In this document: positions 44,745 to 54,354 of the stretch, piece after piece | How positions within the stretch are numbered: the stretch's first letter is position 1 | How the letters are laid out: every line of letters begins with the position of its first letter | Source: an uncultured Marvinbryantia sp. | Lineage (GTDB): Bacteria; Bacillota; Clostridia; Lachnospirales; Lachnospiraceae | Direction: 5' to 3' | Length of the DNA: 64,000 bases | Assembly (NCBI GenBank): GCA_937915375.1 | Contig: CALDMO010000018.1 | Coordinates: forward strand, 14,249 to 78,248 | Position numbers and translations under genes: made by a program | The notes under the pieces: model-generated | Seen by the model: only the letters and a program-made list of their open reading frames with translations | Told to the model about the DNA's origin: nothing | Database searches by the model: none

Positions 44745-46163
44745 ATGTACAAGAAGAATTCAAGTGGCTGGTTAAAACATTTTGATTTTATCTTTTTAGA
44801 TTTGTTATGTGTGCAGCTTGCATTTTATATATCATATGTATTACGCCAGGGCGATTGGAATCCATATGTGGTTCCATTATACCGAAATATGGCGATTTTC
44901 GTAGAGCTTGCAGACGTTATCGTGATTTTTGTCTTTGAATCTTATAAGAATGTTCTAAAAAGAGGCCATTACAAAGAATTTGCCTCTTCTATTAAGCAGT
45001 CGATTGTGTTAGTGCTGGTAAGCAGTTTATATTTGATTACGATTCAGGAAGGAAACGATTATTCCAGAATCGCACTTTACATGATGGCTGGTATCTATGG
45101 AGTTATCACGTATCTTACAAGAGTTTTATGGAAGCGTTATTTAAATCATCGAATGACAACAGGTGTGGATAGTTCTCTGATTATCGTCACGACAAGCCGT
45201 ATTGCAAAAGAAGTTGTGGAGAATGTAAAAGAACACAATTATGAAATGTGGCAGATTAATGGTGTCATCGTTGTAGATAAAGATATGACCGGTGAAAGTA
45301 TCGAGGGCATACCGGTTGTTTCTGACGCAAAGAATGCAACAGAGTTTTTGCGTCAGGAGTGGGTTGATGAAGTGTTCATCAATTTAGATGAGGATACAGC
45401 CTATCCGAAAGAATTAGTAGAAAGATGTTCGGAGATGGGACTTACCGTGCATCTGAGTCTTGCACAAGTAACCAACAGTACACTGGGAAAAGAAACGATA
45501 GGAAAGGTTGGAGATTATACTGTCCTTACCTCAAGTATCAATGTTATGACAGTGAAGCAGGCGTTTATGAAGAGAGCAATCGACATTGCAGCAGGGATTG
45601 TAGGATGTATGGTAACAGGTATCCTCTTCATCTTTATCGCACCGATTATTTATATCAATTCCCCGGGACCAATTTTTTTCGTACAGGAAAGAATCGGAAA
45701 GAATGGAAAAACATTCAAGATGTACAAATTCCGCAGTATGTATATGGATGCGGAAGAACGAAAAGCAGAACTGATGAAAGAAAATAAGATGAGCAGTAAT
45801 TTGATGTTCAAGATGGATTTCGATCCAAGAATTATAGGAAACAAAGTATTGCCAGATGGAACAAAAAAGACGGGGATTGGACAATTTATCCGTTCTACGT
45901 CAATTGATGAATTTCCACAATTTTGGAATGTTTTGAAGGGAGAGCTATCGCTCATCGGATTTCGTCCTTGCCTGAAATCGGAATTTTCAGAGTATTCATT
46001 TCATCATCGTTCAAGAATTGCTATGAAACCGGGAATTACCGGAATGTGGCAGGTAAGCGGTCGAAGTGACATCACTGATTTTGAGGAAGTCGTTAAGTTA
46101 GATACAGAATACATACGAAATTGGAGCATGGGATTGGATTTCAGGATTTTGTTAAGACAGTAA
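44745..46163 (+). CDS. Initiating phosphoglycosyltransferase (WcaJ-like), C-terminus frameshifted
   Basis: A 472-aa membrane enzyme that puts the first sugar phosphate on undecaprenyl phosphate. The N-terminal half has four helices and a CoA-binding-like domain with INGVIVVDKDMTGESIEG; the C-terminal half is the sugar-transferase domain (KRAIDIAAGIVGCMVTGILF, then PIFFVQERIGKNGKTFKMYK, MKPGITGMWQVSGRSDITDF). The frame ends FRILLRQ-stop. Reading one base off from 46157 restores TVKTVLHRDGSV to a stop at 46195, the usual ending of this family, so a one-base deletion has shaved about 13 residues. Activity is probably kept. GGAG is upstream of the ATG. Confidence 0.88.
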   Translation: MYKKNSSGWLKHFDFIFLDLLCVQLAFYISYVLRQGDWNPYVVPLYRNMAIFVELADVIVIFVFESYKNVLKRGHYKEFASSIKQSIVLVLVSSLYLITIQEGNDYSRIALYMMAGIYGVITYLTRVLWKRYLNHRMTTGVDSSLIIVTTSRIAKEVVENVKEHNYEMWQINGVIVVDKDMTGESIEGIPVVSDAKNATEFLRQEWVDEVFINLDEDTAYPKELVERCSEMGLTVHLSLAQVTNSTLGKETIGKVGDYTVLTSSINVMTVKQAFMKRAIDIAAGIVGCMVTGILFIFIAPIIYINSPGPIFFVQERIGKNGKTFKMYKFRSMYMDAEERKAELMKENKMSSNLMFKMDFDPRIIGNKVLPDGTKKTGIGQFIRSTSIDEFPQFWNVLKGELSLIGFRPCLKSEFSEYSFHHRSRIAMKPGITGMWQVSGRSDITDFEEVVKLDTEYIRNWSMGLDFRILLRQ

Positions 46164-46224
46164 AAACGGTGCTTCATAGAGATGGGTCGGTTTAATTAAT
46201 AATAGTAGAAGTTTGGAGTTGTAA

Positions 46225-47358
46225 ATGAGTGAGAAATTAAGAATTGCTATGTTTGGACAAAAGAGATTGTCCAGAGAAGGCGGAATAGAAATTGTGGTAA
46301 AAGAACTTGCCACAAGAATGGTAGAGAATGGTCATGAAGTTACTTGTTACAATCGTTCTGGGCATCATGTGAGTGGTAATGAGTTTGACGATACATATGA
46401 GAAAGATTATCTAGGCATTAAGCAGAAATTTGTTCCAACGATTGAGAAAAAAGGATTGTCTGCTGTTAGTGCATCGTTTTTTGCTGCCTTATGCAGTGCT
46501 TTTGGAAAATATGATGTGGTTCATATTCACGCAGAGGGACCGGCGTTCTTTTGTTGGATTCCGAGGCTGTTAGGCAAGAAGGTAATAGTTACTGTACATG
46601 GTATTGACTGGCAGAGAGAAAAATGGAAATCTGGTTTTGGATCTAAATTTATCCGTCAGGGTGAAAAGAATGCAGTGAAGTATGCGGATGAAATCATTGT
46701 TTTGAGCAAAGGTGTTCAAACATATTTTGAAGATACATATGGAAGAAAAACAAGATTTATCCCAAACGGAGTAACCAGACCGAAAATAAGACAGCCAGAA
46801 ATCATTACCGATAAATTTGGACTGACGAAAGATTCATATATATTATTTTTGGGCAGGTTGGTTCCGGAAAAGGGAATTCGATATTTAATTGAAGCATTTA
46901 AAGATATCCAGACTGATAAAAAACTTGTAATAGCAGGTGGAAGTTCTGATACAGACGAGTTTACAGATGAATTAAAAGAACTTGCTAAAGGCGATGAAAG
47001 AATCTTATTTACAGGTTTTGTTCAAGGCGGAGAATTGGAAGAGTTATATAGTAATGCGTATATATACACACTTCCAAGCGATTTGGAGGGTATGCCGCTT
47101 AGTCTTTTAGAAGCTATGAGCTATGGAAATTGCTGTCTCGTATCGGATATTGATGAATGTACGGAAGTGGTAGAGGATAAGGCTGTAATATTTAAGAAAT
47201 CTGATGTAAATGATTTGAAAAAGTTTTTGCAAGAGTTATGCAATCGAGCAGATGAAGTAGAAGTGTTAAAAAAGCAGGCAGCTGAATTTATTTGTAATAA
47301 ATATAATTGGGATGAGATTGTGCAAGCAACATTGAGCTTATATAGGAGAAAGAAATAA
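46225..47358 (+). CDS. Glycosyltransferase family 4
   Basis: A 377-aa cytoplasmic GT-B transferase that adds a sugar to the lipid-linked repeat unit. The N-terminal domain has the family start MFGQKRLSREGGIEIVVKEL; the donor-binding domain has FLGRLVPEKGIRYLIEAF and the GT4 ending ETLPSDLEGMPLSLLEAMSYG with the catalytic E-X7-E pattern. Close to rhamnosyl/glucosyl transferases of the DUF1972-containing type, but the sugar cannot be told. TTGGAG lies upstream. Its stop is directly followed by the ATG of a decayed GT4 remnant. Confidence 0.88.
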   Translation: MSEKLRIAMFGQKRLSREGGIEIVVKELATRMVENGHEVTCYNRSGHHVSGNEFDDTYEKDYLGIKQKFVPTIEKKGLSAVSASFFAALCSAFGKYDVVHIHAEGPAFFCWIPRLLGKKVIVTVHGIDWQREKWKSGFGSKFIRQGEKNAVKYADEIIVLSKGVQTYFEDTYGRKTRFIPNGVTRPKIRQPEIITDKFGLTKDSYILFLGRLVPEKGIRYLIEAFKDIQTDKKLVIAGGSSDTDEFTDELKELAKGDERILFTGFVQGGELEELYSNAYIYTLPSDLEGMPLSLLEAMSYGNCCLVSDIDECTEVVEDKAVIFKKSDVNDLKKFLQELCNRADEVEVLKKQAAEFICNKYNWDEIVQATLSLYRRKK

Positions 47359-47654
47359 ATGAGAATTTTAATGATAAATAATCTCCTCTAACCGAACGCA
47401 GGTAGTGAGATGTACATAGTAAAAATGCTGGAAAAATAGCGTAGTTACGGCACTTTTTGAGAGATGGATAGAGCTGCGAGTGCAGTTTTTATCTTGCTAC
47501 CTAGGTTCAGTAACAGCAGATGATTTTATCATAAGAACTTTCAGTATCACTACCTGCGTTTGTATGGAGCACTCTGGTTTATGAACAATACATTGGAAGT
47601 GCTTCATCTGAACAGAGGTAGTGAAATAGAACATAAAATAAGGAGAAATTTAAC
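47359..47654 (+). pseudogene. Decayed start of a GT4 glycosyltransferase
   Basis: An ATG at 47359 begins MRILMINNLL, then a stop, then PNAGSEMYIVKMLEK and another stop. This parallels the intact next gene (MRTLILNKFLHRNGGSETYIFKLGEAL), with two nonsense codons and no further similarity, so it is the leftover N-terminus of a replaced glycosyltransferase. The rest to 47654 has no gene; two short copies of GAACGCAGGTAGTGA-like sequence near 47394 and 47608 suggest rearrangement scars. Confidence 0.6.
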
Positions 47655-48854
47655 GTGAGGACGCTGATTTTGAATAAATTTCTGCACCGAAACGGCGGAA
47701 GTGAGACGTATATATTCAAATTGGGTGAGGCACTGGAGCAGCATGGACACGAGGTTCAGTACTTCGGTATGGAACACGAAGGCCGCTGCGTGGGCAACCG
47801 GGTCAATGCTTATACATCTGATATGGACTTCCACGGCGGCAGCAAACTGAGCAAGCTGACCTATCCAATCAAAACTATCTACAGCAAGGAAGCAAGAGTG
47901 CAGCTGCGGAAAGTTCTGGACGACTTCAAGCCGGATGTCTGTCACCTGAACAACTTCAACTACCAGCTGACACCTTCCATCATTCTGGAAATCGTGAAGT
48001 GGCGCAAGGAGACCGGAAGAGATTGTAAGATCATCTTCACGGCACATGACTACCAGCTGGTCTGCCCGAACCACATGCTGAACAATCCGAACACCCACCA
48101 GAACTGTGAGAAGTGCCTCGGCGGCCATTTCGTGAACTGCATGAAAGGCAAGTGCATCCACGGCTCCACGGCGAAATCTGCTATCGGTATGATGGAGGCT
48201 GAGTTCTGGAAGTGGAAGGGTACCTACAAGTACATTGACACCATGATCTGCTGCTCGGAGTTCATGAAGAGCAAAATGGACAGCAATCCGCTGTTTGCAA
48301 CGAAGACCGTGGCAATGCACAACTTCATCGATAAGGTGGAGTGGAAAGAGACTCCGAAGAAGGATTACGTCCTCTACTTCGGCCGCTTCTCTGAAGAAAA
48401 GGGCATTGGCACACTCATCAAGGTCTGTAAAGAACTGCCGGATGTACAGTTCATCTTCGCCGGTACTGGCCCGCTGGAAGAGACAGTAAATGGTATTAAG
48501 AACATCAAGAACGTTGGCTTCCAGAAAGGCGAGGCACTGGAAAAGCTCATCCGTGAGGCACGGTTCTCCATTTATCCTTCTGAGTGGTATGAGAACTGCC
48601 CGTTCTCCGTGATGGAATCCCAGATGTATGGCACACCGGTACTGGGAGCAGACATTGGTGGTATCCCAGAGTTGATTCAGGTCGGCAAGACCGGCGAGCT
48701 GTTTGAAAGCGGTAATGCCGAAGATTTGAAGAAGAAGATCGAGAAGCTCTGGGGTGATAAGAAGCTGTGTGCGGAGTACAGTGCGAACTGTAAGGACATC
48801 AGCTTCGATACCATCGATGAGTATTACGAGAAAATTATGAAGGTTTATAGATAA
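47655..48854 (+). CDS. Glycosyltransferase family 4, GTG start
   Basis: A 399-aa GT-B transferase. The N-terminal part starts TLILNKFLHRNGGSETYIFK; CPNHMLNNPNTHQNCEKCLG and CMKGKCIHGSTAKSA carry a four-cysteine pair typical of one GT4 subgroup; the donor domain has YFGRFSEEKGIGTLIKVC and EWYENCPFSVMESQMYGTPV. It begins with GTG at 47655, with AAGGAG ten bases before. Codon use is rich in C-ending codons (AAC, TTC, TAC, ATC), unlike the preceding and following genes, so this gene and the next seem to have come from another source. Confidence 0.85.
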   Translation: MRTLILNKFLHRNGGSETYIFKLGEALEQHGHEVQYFGMEHEGRCVGNRVNAYTSDMDFHGGSKLSKLTYPIKTIYSKEARVQLRKVLDDFKPDVCHLNNFNYQLTPSIILEIVKWRKETGRDCKIIFTAHDYQLVCPNHMLNNPNTHQNCEKCLGGHFVNCMKGKCIHGSTAKSAIGMMEAEFWKWKGTYKYIDTMICCSEFMKSKMDSNPLFATKTVAMHNFIDKVEWKETPKKDYVLYFGRFSEEKGIGTLIKVCKELPDVQFIFAGTGPLEETVNGIKNIKNVGFQKGEALEKLIREARFSIYPSEWYENCPFSVMESQMYGTPVLGADIGGIPELIQVGKTGELFESGNAEDLKKKIEKLWGDKKLCAEYSANCKDISFDTIDEYYEKIMKVYR

Positions 48855-48879
48855 AAAGAGAGATAGAGGTATTAGAAAA

Positions 48880-50067
48880 ATGGCTAACAATAACGAAAAA
48901 AAACTGAATGGTACTGTCATCGTCACTTATCGCTGCAACGCACGTTGCTCTATGTGCAACCGTTATAAGGCACCTTCCAAGCCGGAAGAGGAAATCAGCA
49001 TCGAAACCATCAAGAAGCTGCCGAAGATGTACTTCACTAACATCACCGGTGGAGAGCCGTTCATCCGTACCGACCTGAAGGATATCGTGCGTGAACTGTA
49101 CAAGAAGTCCGACCGTATCGTTATTTCTACAAATGGTTTCTTCACGGATCGTATCGTTGACCTGTGCAAGGAGTTCCCACAGATCGGTATTCGTATCTCT
49201 ATCGAGGGTCTGGAGCAGACCAACAACGAGATCCGCGGCCTGCAGAACGGCTACCAGCGTGGTTATGGCACACTGAAGAAGTTGCGTGAAATGGGCATGA
49301 AAGATGTCGGATTTGGTATGACCGTTCAGGATAAAAATGCTCCTGACCTGGTTCCTCTTTACAAGATCTCCGATGAGATGGGCATGGAGTTTGCAACTGC
49401 TTCTCTGCACAACAGCTTCTATTTCGTTGAGGCAAAGAACATCATCCATGACCGTCCTATGGTCGCAAAGAACTTTGAGAATCTGGTCAACGAACTGCTC
49501 CGTAGCAATAGCCCGAAGAAGTGGTTCCGTGCATACTTTAACCACGGTTTGATCAACTATATCTACGGCCAGAAGCGTCTGCTACCTTGCGATATGAGCT
49601 TCGATACCTTCTTCATCGATCCGTATGGCGATGTTATGCCTTGTAATGGCACCAAGGATAAAGAGGTCATGGGCAACCTGAACAATCAGACCTGGGATGA
49701 GCTGTGGAACAGCCCTGAAGCAGAGAAGGTTCGTGCAAAGGTTCGCTGCTGTGACCGTGACTGCTGGATGATTGGTTCTGTCAGCCCGGCTATGCACAAG
49801 TATATCTGGAAGCCTGCTACTTGGGTTCTGGTACACAAGTTCAAAGCTCTGTTTACCAAGCATCCGTACAGCATGTACGAGTTGAAGATCTGCCGTGACT
49901 ACCGTGATGGCAAAGTTACCAAGGAAGAACTGGATAAGTGCAGCACCTGCGATATGAACTGTGTGATCAACAACGGTCTGAGCGAAGCATCCAAGGAACA
50001 GCTGAAGCACAAGACCGGCGAGGAAATTGTGGATGCTGATATCGCACAGCAGATGGAGAATAAATAA
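48880..50067 (+). CDS. Radical SAM/SPASM protein in the capsule locus
   Basis: A 395-aa radical SAM enzyme. The [4Fe-4S] site is CNARCSMC at residues 19, 23 and 26, followed by TGGEPFIRTD. The C-terminal part has a SPASM-like set of cysteines: LPCDMSFDTF, DVMPCNGTKDKEVMGNL and CSTCDMNCVIN, suggesting extra clusters. It is not the usual partner of capsule genes; such enzymes elsewhere mature peptides or modify sugars. The substrate is unknown. It shares the C-ending codon bias of the preceding glycosyltransferase, so the two may have been gained together. Confidence 0.85.
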   Translation: MANNNEKKLNGTVIVTYRCNARCSMCNRYKAPSKPEEEISIETIKKLPKMYFTNITGGEPFIRTDLKDIVRELYKKSDRIVISTNGFFTDRIVDLCKEFPQIGIRISIEGLEQTNNEIRGLQNGYQRGYGTLKKLREMGMKDVGFGMTVQDKNAPDLVPLYKISDEMGMEFATASLHNSFYFVEAKNIIHDRPMVAKNFENLVNELLRSNSPKKWFRAYFNHGLINYIYGQKRLLPCDMSFDTFFIDPYGDVMPCNGTKDKEVMGNLNNQTWDELWNSPEAEKVRAKVRCCDRDCWMIGSVSPAMHKYIWKPATWVLVHKFKALFTKHPYSMYELKICRDYRDGKVTKEELDKCSTCDMNCVINNGLSEASKEQLKHKTGEEIVDADIAQQMENK

Positions 50068-50081
50068 GGAAAACAATAACT

Positions 50082-50964
50082 ATGATGATAACAATTTTAA
50101 CCCCTACCTTTAATCGGGGGGGGGGGATTACAAAGCCTCTGGGATTCGCTGCAAAAGCAAACTGTAAAAGATTTTGAGTGGCTTGTAGTTGATGACGGAA
50201 GTACTGATGGTACGAAAGATCTAATTACTCAGTTACAAGAAAAAAGTGATTTTCCAATACGATATATCTATAAGAACAATGGAGGAAAACACACGGCTTT
50301 AAATGTAGGAATACAGACCATTTGCAGCGAACTTACCTTTATAGTTGATTCAGATGACTGTGTGACAGATGATGCAGTTGAGTCGATACTGAAGATTCAC
50401 AAGAAATACAGGTCACAAAACAATATCTGTGGATATGCATTTCTCAGAGCGTTCCCTGATGGTAAAGTCAATGGCAAGAAGTTTGATGTCGATGAAAAAA
50501 TAGGTTCCTATATCGATGTGCGCGTAAACGGTGATGACACTGGCGCAGATAAGGCAGAGGTGTTCAAAACACATTGCTTGAAGGAATTCCCTTTTCCCGA
50601 ATATCCAAATGAGAAATTCCTTGGGGAAGATCTTGTTTGGGTTAGAATGGCTAGAAAATATGAGATGGTACATATTAATAAAGCCATTTACGTCGGAAAT
50701 TATCTTGAAGATGGGTTAACCAATAATCGGCGTAAGCATAATATTGCTTCGCCAGTTGGGTGTATGCATCGAGCAGAGGAATTCATGGAGTCCGACTTAA
50801 AGACAAGATATAGAATCAAGGGTGGGCTACAGTATATTGTATATGGGAGATTTGCGGGAGTCAAGATTTGCGATCTGATTCGCAAATCAAGACATAAAAT
50901 TCTTGCAACGGTGTGCATACCGGGTGAATTGCTCTTATATGCCCGATGGAATAAAGCACAGTAA
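50082..50964 (+). pseudogene. Glycosyltransferase family 2, switched off by an 11-G tract
   Basis: From ATG 50082 the frame reads MMITILTPTFNRGGG and then leaves the family; it stops after 31 codons. From base 50128 on, the +1 frame encodes the rest of a GT2 (LQSLWDSLQKQTVKDFEWLV, VDDGSTDGTKDL, the DXD region FIVDSDDCVTDDA) to 50964. With ten G the frames join into a 293-aa protein with normal spacing (NR + 11 residues to SL). So the present allele is off or translated only from internal starts such as ATG 50362. The tract may be slippable in vivo, or its length may be misread. Confidence 0.85.
50116..50126 (+). repeat. Homopolymer tract G11 in a GT2 gene
   Basis: Eleven G after AATC, in codons 12-15 of the glycosyltransferase. 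Ten, seven or thirteen G would restore the frame; the present count breaks it. Confidence 0.9.
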
Positions 50965-51019
50965 TTCGATTGATTAAGTAACTAAATGTCTTCTGTCAGT
51001 AGATGATAGGAGATATTTA

Positions 51020-52132
51020 ATGAAAGTACTTGTTATTAATCCGATTATGTACACATCGGAAACAAAAAATATAAAAAGAGCTGCATCAATAAAAGACACC
51101 ATGATGTATGATTTTTGCTTGGCGTTCCATGAAATGGGTCATTCTGTAACGCTAGTTGGAGGAGAGCCATTCAAACCGACAAAAAGCGAAACATATCCAT
51201 TTGAGGTACTGTGGTGGAAGTGTAAGTGCCAAAAAATCTGCATGCCGCACTGCTTGCCGTTTATGCCAGAGACGTATCAGTATGTAAAACAACATCGTAC
51301 AGAATACGATTTGATTATTACAAGCGAAGTATTCTCGCTGAATTCGTTGATGGCATATCGAGCTGCACCGTGCAAGACAATTATCTGGCACGAACTTGCA
51401 AAGCATAATGCCATTATGAAGAAAATTCCCTCAAAGATCTGGTATGGAGTTATAGCAAGACTCTTCATGCGAAACGCAAAGGTTGTTGCGCGCTCAGTTG
51501 AGGCAAGGAACTTTGTGAAGAAATACTGCATGAACACGGATGTAAATGTAATCGATCATGGTGTCAACCTCGATAAGTTTAAAGCATCCACTGAGAGAGA
51601 TAACAGTTTTGTGGTTTGTTCGCAACTGATTGAGCGAAAGAAAATCGATGGAATCCTTGAAAAGTTTGCTAAGTATCTGGATGAGTACAATTCTACATGC
51701 CGGTTATACATTATAGGCGAAGGGGAGTTGAAAGAAAAACTTCAGAGTATGGCACAGACTCTGGGAATTGCTCCGAATGTGATTTTCACTGGAAAGATGA
51801 CACACGATGAACTGCTCCCGACTTTGTCTAAGTCAAAGGCATTGCTTGTTAATACAGTGAAAGACAACAATATGATTTCCATTGTAGAAGCGATTGCAGT
51901 TGGAACGCCTATTGTCACAACAGACGTTCCGCTAAATTCTACATATATCAAAGAATATCAACTTGGCATTGCGAAGAAACAGTGGGATGAATCCGATTTG
52001 AATGATGTGGTTTCTAACAGTGACATATATATTGAAAACTGTATGAAATATAGATACAAACTTTCTACAAAACAAAGAGTAGAACAATTTATAGAGATAG
52101 AAAGAGAAAGGCTTGACGATGGAAAAAAGTAA
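51020..52132 (+). CDS. Glycosyltransferase family 4
   Basis: A 370-aa GT-B transferase. The donor domain has VCSQLIERKKIDGILEKF and IGEGELKEKLQSMAQTLG, with the acceptor end near NMISIVEAIAVGTPIVTTDV giving the E-X7-E pattern. The N-terminal domain is less typical (KVLVINPIMYTSETKNIKRA). AGGAG lies upstream. It overlaps the next gene by 14 bases. The sugar added is unknown. Confidence 0.82.
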   Translation: MKVLVINPIMYTSETKNIKRAASIKDTMMYDFCLAFHEMGHSVTLVGGEPFKPTKSETYPFEVLWWKCKCQKICMPHCLPFMPETYQYVKQHRTEYDLIITSEVFSLNSLMAYRAAPCKTIIWHELAKHNAIMKKIPSKIWYGVIARLFMRNAKVVARSVEARNFVKKYCMNTDVNVIDHGVNLDKFKASTERDNSFVVCSQLIERKKIDGILEKFAKYLDEYNSTCRLYIIGEGELKEKLQSMAQTLGIAPNVIFTGKMTHDELLPTLSKSKALLVNTVKDNNMISIVEAIAVGTPIVTTDVPLNSTYIKEYQLGIAKKQWDESDLNDVVSNSDIYIENCMKYRYKLSTKQRVEQFIEIERERLDDGKK

Positions 52133-53123
52133 AAAACAATATTTTAATGAAATAAATATAATGCGTGGAATGGCTGTCTTTTGTGTCGTCATTGGACATT
52201 CTTTTAATCCGACAGAAACACCGACTATTTTGGGCTTTATAAAAAGTTTTGTATATTGTTTTCATATGCCAGCTTTTTTCTTTATTAGTGGATTTCTTGA
52301 AGGCGAGAAAAGACGTAGCTTTAGTGAAAAGAGACAAGCGATTGTAAAAAAAGCTAAGCGGCTGATGGTGCCGTATTTCTTTTTAACAGTGGTCACAGCC
52401 GTTCTTAAGCTATTATTTGGTGCATTTGCAAGGAATCCGCTTAATTATTCTACTCTTGCGGTAGATGTTTTAATTGGAAGAAATAATCCGAACGGCGGTC
52501 TTTGGTTTCTGTACGCCCTGTTTATTATTTCTATTTTTGGAATCCTATTTGATACTATAAATCGCACAGCTTTAACGGGTACTATGTTTGTACTATATAT
52601 GCTAAACACTGTTGTCTTCAAACAGTCTGGATATGCTGTTGGTTTTTTCCTTAGTTACGCATGGATTTACTTTATGGGTGGTGCTGTGAGAAAGCATCTT
52701 TATGAAAAAATAAAGAATTCCGAACTACTGATGTCGGTAAAAGGAATAGTGATAATAGCGGTTGTTTCCATAGGATATATAATGCTTGCGTTTGTTAGGA
52801 TCTATAAGTCTCAGTCTTGGATCTTGGCAACCGCAGTAACCGTTATTGGTGTATTTCTGCTTTTTGTTATTGCCGTGCAGATTGAACATTACCATTGCGG
52901 AGAAAAGTTATGGATGTTGCTAGGCGATTATGGAATGGATATATATATGATTGGGTATTATGTGCAGCAAGCAATTTTTGTTATATGTGGAAAAATCTTA
53001 GGACTTGATTATTTAATATATGCTTGGCTAATGTTGATTTTTGGATTGATAGCTCCGATAATTCTGTCGAAATACATCGTTAGAAATAATCGAATTCTTT
53101 CAACGCTGATTCTTGGGAGGTGA
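52119..53123 (+). CDS. Acyltransferase family 3 (O-acetyltransferase-like)
   Basis: A 335-aa polytopic membrane protein with about ten helices. The start is MEKSKKQYFNEINIMRGMAV, with the family's INIMRGxA and FCVVIGH motif holding the catalytic His, and VYCFHMPAFFFISGF. Such enzymes move acetyl or other acyl groups onto sugars. The open frame begins two codons earlier, but ATG 52119 is chosen. It lies between two GT4 genes and probably acetylates the repeat unit. Confidence 0.85.
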   Translation: MEKSKKQYFNEINIMRGMAVFCVVIGHSFNPTETPTILGFIKSFVYCFHMPAFFFISGFLEGEKRRSFSEKRQAIVKKAKRLMVPYFFLTVVTAVLKLLFGAFARNPLNYSTLAVDVLIGRNNPNGGLWFLYALFIISIFGILFDTINRTALTGTMFVLYMLNTVVFKQSGYAVGFFLSYAWIYFMGGAVRKHLYEKIKNSELLMSVKGIVIIAVVSIGYIMLAFVRIYKSQSWILATAVTVIGVFLLFVIAVQIEHYHCGEKLWMLLGDYGMDIYMIGYYVQQAIFVICGKILGLDYLIYAWLMLIFGLIAPIILSKYIVRNNRILSTLILGR

Positions 53124-53127
53124 AATG

Positions 53128-54345
53128 ATGAATTATCTTATTTCTGCATATAGTGTGAATCCTTATAAGGGATCAGAGGATAGTATTGGCTGGAATTGGG
53201 TTTTACAGTATGAGAAAAATTATAAAAAAGGCGATAGAATAATCCTTCTTACCAAGAAATTCAATGAGAAGGACACAAGAAAAGGACTTAAAGAATTTAA
53301 TATACAACATGTCGAATTGGTTATTGTAGATGTTCCTGACGCACTTAACTGGTTCAGAGAAAAGCATTCAGCCTTTCATCATATGTATTACATTTTATGG
53401 CAGCATTGGGCTTGGCTTTGGGTTAAGCACTCAGGAATACATTTTGATGTAATTCATCATGTTACTATGAATGATTATAGAATCCCAAGTGAGTTATATA
53501 AGGCTAAAGGTGCAAAGGTGATTTGGGGACCAATGGGTGGTGCACAGGTCACACCTAAGCCATTGAAGGTCTATGAAAAAAATCAACTTGCTGCTGCATT
53601 TAGAGAATTTGTTAATAAAAGCTGTTCATGGAATCCATTTTATAGAAATGCCATCAAACAGTATAAGGCTATTTACTGTATTAATAAGGAAACACAAATT
53701 CAAATAGAAAAAATAGTTGGAAAAAGTGTTGAATTGCTACCTGAATTGGCTCTGAGAGAAGAGTATAGAAATATTGATTATTTTAAACGAAATAATCAAA
53801 CCTGCAAAATAGTTTTTGTCGGAAGGCTAATCGGAAAAAAAGGAATTGCATTTTTAGTCGATGCTTTAAGTTATATGCCAAATGATCTGTCTTGGGAATT
53901 GGATATATATGGAGATGGAGCAGATCGAGAAAGTATTGAAAAGAAAATAGAAAATAGTGTTGTTGCAAATCATATAAACCTATTGGGAAATAGACCTTTG
54001 AATCAAATTTCGGAAGCTTATAAGACAGCGGATATTTTTGTTCTTCCTAGCTTGAGAGAAACAAGTGGTAATGTATTACTGGAAGCAATGGCATATGCAG
54101 TTCCCATTGTAGCGTTTGATACTAGCTTTAGCTCTATGTTAAAGGAACATGATTGTGGTATTTTTATAGATACAAACCAAAATATAGAAGCAATAAAGCG
54201 AGACTTTTGCTGCGCATTAACTAGAATGATTAAAGATGCTGGGTTGAGAGAACGTCTCGGGTTGAATGGAAAGGACTTTGCAAATGCAAACTTGACTTGG
54301 GAACAAAAATTCAAACATATATATATGCGAGATGAGACCAAGTAA
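53128..54345 (+). CDS. Glycosyltransferase family 4
   Basis: A 405-aa GT-B transferase. The N-terminus reads MNYLISAYSVNPYKGSEDSI, a start seen in glycosyltransferases of O-antigen clusters. The donor domain has FVGRLIGKKGIAFLVDALSY and VLPSLRETSGNVLLEAMAYA (E-X7-E). GGGAGG at 53115-53120 is seven bases from ATG 53128 and four from the ATG before it, so 53128 is preferred. The first bases overlap the end of the acyltransferase region by none. Confidence 0.85.
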   Translation: MNYLISAYSVNPYKGSEDSIGWNWVLQYEKNYKKGDRIILLTKKFNEKDTRKGLKEFNIQHVELVIVDVPDALNWFREKHSAFHHMYYILWQHWAWLWVKHSGIHFDVIHHVTMNDYRIPSELYKAKGAKVIWGPMGGAQVTPKPLKVYEKNQLAAAFREFVNKSCSWNPFYRNAIKQYKAIYCINKETQIQIEKIVGKSVELLPELALREEYRNIDYFKRNNQTCKIVFVGRLIGKKGIAFLVDALSYMPNDLSWELDIYGDGADRESIEKKIENSVVANHINLLGNRPLNQISEAYKTADIFVLPSLRETSGNVLLEAMAYAVPIVAFDTSFSSMLKEHDCGIFIDTNQNIEAIKRDFCCALTRMIKDAGLRERLGLNGKDFANANLTWEQKFKHIYMRDETK

Positions 54346-54354
54346 TAAAGGAGG

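Noticed and set aside
47604..48926. Long open frame on the minus strand opposite the GT4 gene (440 codons)
   Set aside because: It mirrors a plus-strand gene with strong family motifs and arises from its C-ending codon bias; the translation shows no recognised family and no ribosome site was seen.
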